In this document: one piece after another, positions 31,274-41,616 of the stretch
How positions within the stretch are numbered: the first letter of the stretch is position 1
Layout: each line of letters opens with the position of its first letter
Origin: Flaveria trinervia
Taxonomy: Eukaryota; Streptophyta; Magnoliopsida; Asterales; Asteraceae
Assembly: GCA_025506515.1 (NCBI GenBank)
Contig: CM046447.1
Coordinates: forward strand, 87,411,852-87,475,851
Length of the DNA: 64,000 bases
Reading direction: 5' to 3'
Notes under the pieces: model-generated
The model's input: only the letters and a program-made list of their open reading frames with translations
Told to the model about the DNA's origin: nothing
Database searches by the model: none
Program-made: the position numbers and the translations under genes

Positions 31274-32384
31274 TTATATAATAGCTGAGAGTGGCAACCT
31301 ATCTTCATCTTCATCATTATCTTCTTCATCTTCTTCTAGCCTCAGTACCCTTCTCTTCCTCTTCTGGGGTACATCATCGGCTATTGGTTTTGAGGGTAAG
31401 GGAATTGGTTTGGTGGGTTGTGGTTGTGGTGGTTTTTGGGGTAAAGGGATTGTTTTAGTGGGTTTTGGTGTGGGAATTTTGACAGGCTGTTCTAGCATTT
31501 TGGATGTGAGTTCGGCTTTAGATTGCTTGATTAGTTCAGTCCTGCTCCCAGCACCAGCTTCATTTAAGGCTTCAATAACCAATCCTTTGGTGTATACTTC
31601 AGACGAACAGATCTTGGTGGTTATTGCCAAGATGTTGTCCCTGGACCATGCCTTGATTTCAATCAATGATCTACCAAGATACTTCGCTATGAACCTGATC
31701 ATGATTTTTAGCATTTTCCTTTCCAACACATCATAACTTGCCCATCTAGCTTGGATTTCTTCAATCTCCAGTCTTCTGATTTCCGAGTCAAGTTTTTCAG
31801 TGTCGTGACCTTGCCTAAACAACTGATCAATGATGTTATCCATTGATCGGCTGTGTTCGGCATCAGCCTCCTTCACCATTGTCTCCAAGTCAGTCTCCTT
31901 TTCATTCTTCCTTTTCTTGTATGTGACATGAAAGTCTTTAGTACTTGCAGTCACTTTCTCCATGTCAGCTTCCTTCACCTTCTCCTTCTCAGTTTCTTTC
32001 CTATCTGCAATCCTCTTTCTTTTTGCTTTCACTGACTGAATCTCCCTCTTTTTGGTTGCATTGGTTGCAAGGTTTGATTATCAGAAAGCCTTTTGCTCAC
32101 AGCGTCCTCTATCAAGGGTTGTATAACTGAGGGAAGCCTCTCATCAAGGGTTTTAAGCACTATATCAATGATAGTTGATGTGATGAGAGGTAAGGAATGT
32201 TGAGGTTGAGATTGTTGATGAGATTGGGAAGGTTGAGGTTCAGGTAATGCTTGTGGTTTTTGTGCCATAGGAGCTTGAACCGGATTTGGCTGAGGCATGT
32301 AATAGCAGGGATAAGGATATGACATTGGACCCTGAGGGACAAAGTATGCAGGAGATATAGGTGTGAATGATGACCAGAACTCGC
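31274..32384 (-). CDS. Element D gag-cargo region: charged coiled coil and proline tract (unknown function)
   Basis: From about 32384 a Pro/Gln-rich stretch (SYPYPCYYMPQPNPVQ) leads to LDERLPSVIQPLIEDAVSKR. An open frame of 252 codons (32032-31274) then has Lys/Glu-rich helices, ARWASYDVLERKMLKIMIRF, YLGRSLIEIKAWSRDNILAI, a proline tract (PTPKPTKTIPLPQKPPQP) and an acidic end. The YLxxx...IKxWSxD segment resembles the cargo motif YLRAHGFRW...LKRYSSD of element A, which I take as weak evidence of relationship. It follows gag without protease or integrase. Confidence 0.5.
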
Positions 32385-33544
32385 AGGATGTTGCCCTCTG
32401 TTTTGTGGACTAGTGCTTGGAAAAGTCACAAAGGGTGCAGAGGAGTTAGATCCAGTTGATCTACACTCTCTTGCAAAGTGTCCAAGCCTTTGGCATTTGT
32501 GACACCTCAACTTACTCTTGTCAAAACCAACTTTGGTTTTGCCAGAGTGTCCCGGAAATTTCCTGCCAGTTCTCTTGTAGAACTTTTGAGATCTGATATT
32601 AACTAAGGCCATTTGGCTTAGAATATCTATCTCTTCTAAATCATCATCAGCAATACTCTTCAGATCATCCATGATGAAGCATAAATTGTCACTATTACAA
32701 CTTGATTGACTATCAACACCAACAAATGCATGATCAGAACTGTTTGAAGAGAAATCTATATGCTCATCATAATTGCTTTCAGATGCAGTATATTCTGACT
32801 CATGACCAACCAAGGCAGTGTTCCCTGCTACAAAGTCATCAGTGAGCTTTCCTGATGATGCCAGTTTCCTTTTCTGCTCTATCTCTCTCTCGAATGTAAG
32901 CAGTTTCCCATGAATTTGGGTGAGAGATAGGCTATCCAGATTTGCACTGGAGCGTAGGACAATAGTGTAAGTGTCCCATCTCTCAGGCAGTGATCTGAGG
33001 AATCTGTTATTCATCTGGCTATTGGTGTATTCCTGTTTGACCATTTTCAACTCAGAGATCAACAAGAAAAACGCTCAAACTGTTGAGTCAGTTTCTCACC
33101 CTTTCTATGAGAGAATGTCTCATATTGTTGGGCAAGGATTTCTCTGTTGTTTGCTAAAACCTCATCTGTTCCACCGAATTGTTCCTTCAGTGCATTCCAG
33201 AGGTCATGAGCAGTTTCATGATGCATAAGCCCTGAATAGATTTCATTAGGCAAAGCCATGGCTAGAATACCATGTGCTTTTGCATCAATCTCAAACAGTT
33301 TCCGATCCTCATCTGAGTATTGTTCCTTCTTCTTCGGAACCATTTGGTTGATTTCTGGATTGTTCACCATAGGCTTATGTGGACCATGTACCACAGATGT
33401 CCAACAACCTGAACTGTTAACAGACAGGTGATGAAGCATCCTTCGTTGCCATATGTTATAGTCAGTCCTAACCACCATCGGAGGCTTGGTTGAGGAACCG
33501 GTATTGTGAGGGTCATTAGAAGGAGTAGTCATTCTCAGATTCAA
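32385..33544 (-). pseudogene. Element D gag with CCHC zinc knuckle
   Basis: Copia gag on the minus strand from ATG near 33544. Capsid motifs: YNIWQRRMLHHLSVNSSGCW, FEIDAKAHGILAMALPNEI, ETAHDLWNALKEQFGG. A single frame change near 33062 separates it from NRFLRSLPERWDTYTIVLR and FEREIEQKRKLASSGK. A nucleocapsid knuckle CHKCQRLGHFARECRSTG (CX2CX4HX4C) lies near 32480-32530. Another shift near 32385 leads into the cargo frame. Apart from these shifts it is well preserved, in line with the near-identical LTRs. Confidence 0.87.
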
Positions 33545-33761
33545 CCAAATTCAATTAAGCTTTAGCAGATTTAGAACAAAAACACAACAAACCAAATTGA
33601 ACCAAGAGAAAGCTCAAAGTGAATAAACGAAAGCAGCAGAAATTCAATAATCTATAACCAATTCTCGCAAATATGCTAATTCAATCAAACATAGATATCG
33701 AATAGCAGTTTCAATGATCAATTGTTAGATCGATCAATGATTAACCAGCTATGATACCATT

Positions 33762-34641
33762 TGTTAGGATCAGTGATCTACGTTTGATTGATTAGAGAGT
33801 ATTGCAGCGGAAATCAAACAATGAATTAGACAATTCACAAGAACACAATTGATATTCAATATAAAAGTAAACGGTATAGAGAGAGAGAATCCTGCGAAAG
33901 ATATTTCATTCAATATGAGCTTTCGTGGTAACAAAATGTCACACGTACAATTAGGTCAACATCTCTTATATAGGAGACGTGACGTCTGCTGATGTCACTT
34001 GATAGTGACATCTAACAGAATTATTCAAACTACTGATAGTTAACACAACTACTGAAGATGGCAAACAGCTGATATCTTCTTCCAAAAATACTAAGTGTTA
34101 ACTATCACTACAACTACTGAAAAGAAAACTACTGAAACTACAATGACTGACGAACATGCTCTTCAGTCGTTTTACAAGTACTGAAATAGAAAAGAAAACT
34201 ACTGAAAGGAAACCATCACAACAACTGAAGAATGCTTCTTCAGCTGTTGTAACAAACTCTGAAGGCATCAGTACTTGTACTTGTACTTGAACTTCAGCTG
34301 TTGTCATCAACTGATGTCTTCAGCTGCTGTCTTCAGTCTTTGTACTTCAGCTGTTAATCTTCAGTACTTTGGTCTTCAGCTGTTGATCTTCAGACTTTGG
34401 TCTTCAACTGTTGAAGTCTTCGGTACTTTAGTCTTCAGCTTTTTAAGTCTTCAGTACTTTAGTCTTCAGCTGTTGATCTTCAGACTTTGGTCTTCAGCTG
34501 TTGAAGTCTTCAATACTTTGTTCTTCAGCTGTTGCTCTTCAGACTTTGTCAAACAGCTGATCAAGTCTTCAGCAGTTGTTCTGATTTCTGTGGGACTTAG
34601 AGGTTTTTCTATTCAGGCTCATTGGTTCTTTTGGTCCAACA
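33762..34641 (-). repeat. Element D 5' LTR (right copy)
   Basis: Near-identical to 29489-30362. In the minus orientation the order from upstream is CTTCAG-word array (34282-34570), ACTGAA words, TGACG/TGACATC cluster (33974-34018), TATATAAG (33966-33973), transcribed region and primer site. Confidence 0.92.
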
Positions 34642-35855
34642 GTATCAGAGCCGGTTACTACTGGAATGATCTAACAATCATTCTAGCAACCCGAGCTCTT
34701 GATTTCTTGATCAAATTTCAGTCTTGACGTTAAACCCACTTCGTGTTCTTCGGTTTTGCTTAGATCTTGTTATGTGTGTTTTTTCTTTGTTAAAATCGAA
34801 CTTGAAACCATGTTTGGATCACCCTTTCGAATCTGATGATGTCTATTTTTTTTGGATCATGTAAAAATCGTCAGATTAGGGTTTTGGGCAGCCCTAGCGG
34901 CTGCAGATCTGAAAATCTGCGTGTAGATGCGCTCATGCGATTGGACCATGTGAATGGACCATTCGTACGAATAGACCATGCTAATGGACTATTCGTATAC
35001 TGGACCATGCTAATGGACCATTCGTGCGACTGGACCACTCTTATGTTCAGTCGTGCGACTAGACCAGTCGTATGTTCAATCGCACGAATGAGCCATTCGC
35101 ATTGACTCATCCGCATTTGTTCCAGACCAAAAAAAGGGTCTAGAACTGCTTCTTGTCAAATAAGTTCGATGTATACCCCATTATTCGTCGGACTTCCAGA
35201 ATAGGTGAATGTAGTTGGAACACGAAAGAGAGGAGAGAAGATGTCAGCAATTGGTGCTGATTTTGTGGGGTAGTCGGGAGCATCTGACTACTTATGGGCA
35301 AATCAAGTTATATTTATCCGCACAGAGAGGATTCTCATTCTTAGGGGGAATCCATGAATAGAGAAATTGAAGACGCAATCAGAAAGTGATGTCGTGAGCG
35401 GGTTTCTGATGATGAATCTACGTGCATGCTGATTTGTTTGATATTGTCAGCTGTGGATGGGAACCTTCAACCTTTTACCCAATACACCGTATGAAGATGC
35501 AAGAAGAGCACAACATTTATATATTGGGATATGTTGAATGTGAGGGGGAATTTCTGCAGGTGTTAATGTTAATCAGGTTAGCCTGTGTGAAGATTGAAGC
35601 AATGGAAAACTGTTCACGTCATTATTTGGACAAATCAGTCATATGGGGAATCTTGCTGCTGTGATGGTGTTCTGCAAAGTAAACGAAAGCTATTATGCCT
35701 AAATTAGTTTTTAGGGATACTGTAGCAACCTGGCGAATCGACAACTTTGGCTAATATGGTCTTTCGTTTGATTCTATTGGAAACCAGAGCAATGCTTGAT
35801 TGAAGATTGTAAGAGGTGTTATCTACTATTCGCAAGCAACGTCCAAGGGGGAATT
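34642..35855 (+). other. Element H interior (primer-site remainder, word array, PPT)
   Basis: Begins GTATCAGAGCCGG, the right half of the H primer site. From about 34925 to 35120 there is a CG-word array (CATGCGATTGGACC, CATTCGTACGAATAGACC, CAGTCGTGCGACT) like that in its LTR. One 80-codon frame at 35422-35664 has no recognised domain and I do not support it as a gene. It ends in the PPT GTCCAAGGGGGAATT. Confidence 0.7.
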
Positions 35856-36457
35856 TGTTGGAGCATATATAGTCATATATAGTGTGTTCGTCGCTTGTCG
35901 AATAGTCTAGGCTTAATGTAATACACCTGATATGTTATAAACACATGAAACAGGGTCATTCGTAGGAGCATATGCGAATGAGACTCAGTCGTATGACTGA
36001 GCCATGCTAATGGACCAGTTGTGCGACTGAGAGATGCGACTGGGACATTCGTAAGACTGAACCATAAGTATGGTCCAATCGTACGATTGAACCATACGCA
36101 TGGTCCAGTCATACGATTGAACCATACGCATGGTCCAGTCATACGATTGAACCATACGCATGGTCCAATCACACGAATGGGCCCAGTCGCATCTAATATG
36201 GGTCGAGGCCTATATATACCAGTTTCAATGTGTAGAGAGATCAAGGATTTGAGAGGGAGTCTGCCTGGAGCCTAGGGCTACCGGATGAGAGGAGAGATCA
36301 TGCTCGATCTCCCCTTTCCAAGAGCTTGTAATCATTAGGTTTTAGCAATGAAACAATTTATTATAGTTCATGTTATTGATTATCTCTTGGTTTTTACAGT
36401 TGTTTATCCTTCCGTCAAGAACACGCTTGGATGTTTACCGATCTAGCCGACTTCACA
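35856..36457 (+). repeat. Element H 3' LTR
   Basis: Same ends and plan as the 5' LTR. In U3 a 30-bp phrase (CCATACGCATGGTC + CAGTCATACGATTGAA) is repeated in tandem at about 36085-36170, more times than in the 5' LTR, which explains the length difference. TATA at about 36209-36219. Confidence 0.88.
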
Positions 36458-36745
36458 TTGTGCGGGTTAGCTACCCCGAAAGGATGCACACTGTCAAATC
36501 TTTGTGATTAACCATACGTATTGGACCCTTGTCTTTTGCCATAGGTGTTGGAGTCAGCTTCGTGCACAATGTTTAGGGTCTATGATAGACCTCAGGCCCA
36601 AAAAACCAGCTTCGTGCATAATGTTTGGGGTATAGCACATGGCATTGGTTTGTAAGGAAAGATGAATGATAGTGATGAATGTACTTGCACTAGGCCACAA
36701 AGCCAGCTTCGTGCACAATGATAGTGATGTATTCTCATTACAGAA
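36458..36745 (+). repeat. Element G 3' LTR, second part (truncated)
   Basis: Resumes TTGTGCGGGTTAGCTACCCC, which matches GTGTGCGGGTTCGCTACCCC of the K LTR at about 51280. It contains three copies of CAGCTTCGTGCA(C/T)AATG. The last several hundred bases expected of this LTR are missing; the break lies near 36730-36765. Confidence 0.75.
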
Positions 36746-37148
36746 GAAATAAGATCAGTATTTCTTTTTTGCTTCAGCATTTTAACTTCGTATGCTGAAA
36801 TTCTTCTGTTTTGATATCCAGCTCGAGAGATTTTAGCTTGTTGATCATATGCATAAGTTTTGTGTCAACATAATTTCTTTTTTGCTTTAGTATTTTAACT
36901 TCGTAACTCCACTCAGATGGAAGAAAGTCAAGAAGCTTTTGAATTTGTTCATGATTACTGAGTTCTGGAACATGTTTCTTTAGATTATTTGCCGCCTTTA
37001 GGAATCGATCAATCAAATCTGGCAATTTTTCTTTCTTTATACCTGCAAAATAGTCAAACCGACTTTGTGCCATTGTGGCATTGTCTGATTCAAGATCGTT
37101 AGAGAAAGACATTGTCAAACAAGATACTAAATTCACTTTATCACCCAA
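36746..37148 (-). pseudogene. Element I: copia gag fragment
   Basis: The minus strand reads RFDYFAGIKKEKLPDLIDRF, LKAANNLKKHVPELSNHEQI and LLDFLPSEWSYEVKILKQ, typical of a UBN2-type copia gag capsid core. It is cut at the left. A 24-bp phrase (TTGCTT.AG.ATTTTAACTTCGTA) occurs at about 36770 and again at about 36888, a partial internal duplication at the break. Confidence 0.75.
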
Positions 37149-38568
37149 AACAACAAAAATATTATATTATTATGATATTTTTTTAATGACATAACAAATT
37201 ATAAATGTGCCCTACACTATTTGAGGCCCACTCAAAAATTTATAAGAATGGACTTAACCCACCCGACTTGAGGCCCAAATTTATTTATTTTTTTAAATTT
37301 TTACTAGCCCACACAAAACCTTTGAAAAGCCCAACCTAATAAGAAATAACCCACTAATCATACACAAACCCTAGTACATAATTTTTACACCAACCAAAAC
37401 ACACACATAGACTCATATAGAGCAAAATACATAGGAATGAAAGAACCCCTAGGGTTCCAGCGACCGGCTCCGCTCCAGCAACTCTCCCTTCTTTCTTCTG
37501 CCCATGTTTTTAGGGCGCATTAGTCACCATAGTCGTCTCTCTCTCTCTCTTTATCTGTGTTGCGTTTCATGGTACTCCACCGAGTGAAGCTCCTCATAAC
37601 TCAGCCCCTATTCTCGACGATCTTTGAGAAGTGTCTGATGGCTTCGGTGATTGGGTTGACGTACAACGATGGTAGGGTTATAATGTTGATTTGGTTTATT
37701 TTTATAGTTTGGTGTTGACCGAGATCGACCTGGATTGTTGTTAACCGTGATCGACCTAGATCCAAGTATCTGATGGCTTCACTTGCTTCCTTACTGATGT
37801 CATCGGAGTTGTGAAGGAGTGTGGAGGCATAGGGTTGTCTTGGTAGAACCAAGGTGGTGTTTTTTTTTTTTGTTAAGGAAGCGATGAGTGGATAATTGTG
37901 GTTGTGGAGAGGTCCGATAATAAAACTATGAAAGTGTTAAGTTGTTTAGGGTTCAAGATTTTAAGTGTTAGGGTTGTGGACTATTGGCTATTTTGGTTTT
38001 GATGTTTTTATAGATTTGTTGCTTGGGATGGTGGTATGGTGATGAAGAAGCAAAGTTTAAAGTGTTTGGTAAAAGTGGTCGTTGCAGGCTATTGTTTGAG
38101 GTGGTAATGGGTGAGGTATTGATATTTTCGTTGGTCAATTGTGCTAATTTCGCCCGAAGAATTAGTTTTGCTAGAATTTCACCGGAGTTTCGCTAGACAA
38201 AACTGTACTTTGACGGAGTTTTGCCCGATTTTTGCCGAATAGTTTGAACTTTCGTTCAAGATGGAATCTAGTTTCGCCCCATGAAGATTTGAAGCTCTCA
38301 AGAATACCAAGAACACACACTTGTGCGTGTGTGAGAATGTGTCTAAATCTATCAATTCCTTGTAGAACTCTTATGTAAATTTGATTGTTATTACAAACTA
38401 TGTTGTATGTAATTCAGATCTGATGAATTGTTGTGTTTGTTATGAGTTTTGAGATTTAGATCAGGTTTCTCTCTCTAGAAAACCCACTCTCTCTCAAAAA
38501 CTTTTTCTTCAATCTTCAAATTTTGGTAGTAATCTACAACAATTATGACTTAATTGGATCTCCTTTAG
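37149..38568. other. Element I leader region, no gene seen
   Basis: About 1.4 kb between gag and the primer site on the minus strand. It holds CT-repeat tracts (about 37530-37550 and 38463-38500) and AT-rich stretches. Short frames (for example 37601-37852 minus) lack protein-like features. It could include unrelated inserted DNA. Confidence 0.5.
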
Positions 38569-39018
38569 GCTCTGATACCAATTTTTGGTCCCTAACATCT
38601 TTGAATCATGAAATTGGTGAAGATTTTGGATCAAAAGTTCATAAAATATAGATAATATGATGAACACGGAAGAACATCAACTAAAACCCCACTTTGATCT
38701 AATTTTGATTGCATGAGATATTATTTTCATGGAAACCCCAATATTAGCTCATTCCAGCTTCATTAACCCTAATTACACTTAACTATTTATAGTGAATGCT
38801 AGAAAATAACATGTAAACCAAAACAAGACTAAAACTAGATCAAATATATTTTGTTGACACAAAATATACCTATTACAATAAAGACTCAAGACACAATATA
38901 TCTTCAACGTCTTGATTCAGTTCATCGTCTCGAACTCGTCACTTGACTTTTCTATTGACCTTGACCGAGACGTTGACTTTTGTTGACTTGGATAATGTTG
39001 ATAATATTAGATCCAACA
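38569..39018 (-). repeat. Element I primer site and 5' LTR (433 bp)
   Basis: GCTCTGATACCAA (38569-38581) is the minus-strand primer site TTGGTATCAGAGC. The LTR reads, on the minus strand, TGTTGGATCTAATATTATC (39018) to TGTTAGGGACCA (38586). A minus-strand TATA box (CTATAAATAG) is near 38783-38792. No 3' partner is present. Confidence 0.8.
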
Positions 39019-39473
39019 ATAATATTACACAATTTAAAAATTATATTTATTTATTTATAAAAATTTAAGTAAACAAGTAAACTTTTGTAAATGTCAAATT
39101 TTATCAAATTTTGAAATTTTCTTCCAAATAATATGCAAGTTTATTTCATCATTAATTCAATTACTTAATTTAAAATTAACGTGAAGGGGTTATTTAAATT
39201 TTCTCGTAACATTAATCATATCCCTGGCCCATAGAACACCATAAATCAATTGATGTAGATAACTTGTTGATTTCTCAACAACACACATGGTTCCTAAAAA
39301 GGGTATCCCAAGAGTCGAACTCTAACCCTAATATCTTAACATTGTGCTCTCACACCGGAAGAAAATAGGAAACTTTAAACATTTCCACAACCTTTTTTTG
39401 TCTTGTCACTTTCTCATGCGTTAACACCTCACCATCACATGAACTTGTCAAAAAATCTATGTAGCAGCCATGG
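39019..39473. other. AT-rich spacer, nothing recognised
   Basis: 455 bp of AT-rich sequence between the I LTR and the J LTR, without coding or known repeat. It is the likely insertion-site DNA for both elements. Confidence 0.5.
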
Positions 39474-41616
39474 TGGAAGGCCCCGTTCCCGAGACGCTCA
39501 CAGCTGGTCGATCATCGCACTTAAAACATATAAATACATTTGTCTTTCATAAACCATCACGGCAGAAATTACCAAAATATACATCTCATTCATTATAAAA
39601 GCTTTTGCAAAATAATACATTGTTAACAAGTTACAAAATACATGTTGCATTACATCACAAAAGCATTATAAAAATGGATGCCATCCAAAAGAGCTGAGTA
39701 GCCACCCCGTGCCATCTTCAGCAACATTACCTGCCGACTGGAAACACATAAAAGTCAACGTTGCAGAGTGAGTTCTAGTTTTATAATAAAACGTACTTTT
39801 CTTTCATTAAAACCGTTTTTTACTTTCATGCGATCATACATCTTACGTACACATAGATAGTATCATTATTATCTTCATCATTCATTCATTCATTCCTTAA
39901 CTTCTGTTCATTCATTGTACATCATTAACTTTCACATTCTTCCATCATTACTTCTTTCCTTTGCTTCAACCATAAACTCTACCCTTCTGTTCCAGGTACT
40001 GGACCTAGGCCTATCATCGACCAGCTATAACGGTGCTCCGCACCTCTGGTCAGAACACCCAGAGTAGAGTTTGGGTATACCAATGCCATGTGCAATACCC
40101 TCCTGTTCCTGGTACTGAACCTAGGCCTATCATAGACTAGCTATAACAGTGCTCTACACCTCTGGTCATAGCACCTAGAGTAGAGTTTAGGTGTACCAAT
40201 GCCATGTGCAATACCCTCCTGTTCCTGGTACTGGACCTACGCCTATCATAGACAAGCTATAACGATGCTCCATACCTCTAGTCATAATACCTGGGGTATG
40301 CAGCAATGGTTCTATACAAATGGTCAATCACCGTTGGGCTAACACCTTTTAATGGCGTGTCCTGACATACAAGGCTTGCAAGACTTTTTTTACTTTCATC
40401 ATTCATTAATGCATGCATTCATCATGTTCCTTTTTTAATTATCTTTCTCTTTACGTTACTAATATTTGCTTTTCATTCATTAACATTCAACGTAAAGTCA
40501 CGGGAAAGATAAACATACATCATAACAAGGAACATCAACATACACAGTCATCAACATCATACAGGGCAACATCATACAGGGCAACATCATACATACATAA
40601 CATATATCATGCATAATCAGCAACATCATCATCATGCCCAACATACTCTCCATGATCTCAAAAGTCATCCTACATAAACTTACGGCAACCTCCCATGTCA
40701 AAACTTACATTTGAACCTTCCCCCGAAAGTCAGTAATTAAACTACATTTTCCTCGGGTACACCAGTCCTACTTGGGTGTATGGGCACCCTTCAGTCGCAT
40801 GGCCACCAGGCAACTGAACATCATGCGATTGGACAAATGCGGATGAACACTTATGTGAGTAAACACCCATGCGAATGAACACCCATGCGAATGGACCTAA
40901 TGTGGATGGACTCAATGCGGATGAGTCCCATGCGAATGGACCCTTGTGCGGATGAAGCCAATGCGGATGAGCATTTAGGCGAATGGGCTCTCAGTCGTGC
41001 GAATGGACCCTCAATGGTGCGAATGAACCCTCAATCATGCGAATGAATCCTCAATTGCACCCTAATCGGCCGTATGGCCTCCATTCGGTCGCCTAGCCCT
41101 AGCTGATGCAGAATGCAGTTCATCCCGAACCCAATCTGCCATTTTCGACCTCCAAGCTCATCCAAACTCATTCTAAGCCCAAACCAACCATCCTAAACCT
41201 TAGGAATGCATACCACAACACCATTCAAGCACACACAAGCCCGAGAACAAACTCCAAACACATCACACGCAAACACATACAAATGGGTCAAATACACACA
41301 AATACAAAAACGGGTTTTCAGATGTATTTGAGCCCAAAAATCAACCAAAAACGTTTAAAAGAGGGGTTCTAGAACTCACACAAAGCACACCGAGAAGTAG
41401 AGCTTCGTTTGGACCCGCTACATGACGATTTTGCTCACTTGAATCCACCCGAACTAACTTTTTCTCTCTTTTCTCCATTTCTTGTTCCCCTCTCTTTTCT
41501 TTGCTGAATTTTGGGTGTGGGGAGAGGGTAAGGGCTGTCCTCGACTTCTCGACTTTGGACTTTATTTATTTTCTTCTTTCGTCGGCTTCAAAGAAAATAA
41601 TTAACCGGGTATTACA
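39474..41616 (-). repeat. Element J 3' LTR (left, 2143 bp)
   Basis: Ends CGGGTATTACA at 41616, beside the PPT. The left end reads TGGAAGGCCCCG where the partner has TGTAAGGCCCCG (46613). It includes three 116-bp tandem repeats (from 39987, 40103 and 40219) and a mixed CG-word array at about 40790-41095 (CATGCGAATGG, AATGCGGATGA, CAATCATGCGAATGA). Confidence 0.85.
39987..40330. repeat. 116-bp tandem repeat, about three copies, J left LTR
   Basis: Units start CTGTTCC(A/T)GGTACTG at 39987, 40103 and 40219. Each holds CCTA(G/C)GCCTATCAT and GCTATAACGGTGCTCC. The same array occurs in the right LTR at 47126, 47240 and 47356. Confidence 0.9.

Larger units (their letters stand above)
29489..34641 (-). 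mobile_element. Element D: young copia-type element, minus strand, GTATC target duplication
   Basis: LTRs at 29489-30362 (874 bp) and 33762-34641 (880 bp) differ only at scattered positions. The flanking GTATC is duplicated at 29484-29488 and 34642-34646. In minus orientation: 5' LTR (right), primer site ATGGTATCATAGC (33749-33761), gag, cargo-like ORFs, PPT TTCAGGGGGAGTT (about 30363-30377) and 3' LTR (left). The interior of about 3.4 kb lacks protease, integrase and RT, so D is non-autonomous. It sits exactly in the primer site of element H. Confidence 0.93.
28886..36462 (+). mobile_element. Element H: non-autonomous copia-like LTR element, TTGTG target duplication
   Basis: LTRs at 28893-29479 (587 bp) and 35856-36457 (602 bp) begin TGTTGGAGCATATATAG and end CGACTTCACA. 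The flanks are TTGTG (28886-28890 and 36458-36462), with two extra bases TG on the left. The uninterrupted interior, once nested element D is removed, is only about 1.2 kb and shows no gag or pol, as in LARD/TRIM elements. The primer site TTGGTATCAGAGC is split by D. The 3' PPT is GTCCAAGGGGGAATT (35841-35855). Confidence 0.88.

Noticed and set aside
35422..35664. 80-codon frame as an H-encoded protein
   Set aside because: No gag-like motif or zinc knuckle and no second copy to compare; H is better explained as non-coding.
36021..36275. Plus-strand frame with repeated HTHGPVIRLN
   Set aside because: It is a reading of the 30-bp tandem phrase in the H LTR.
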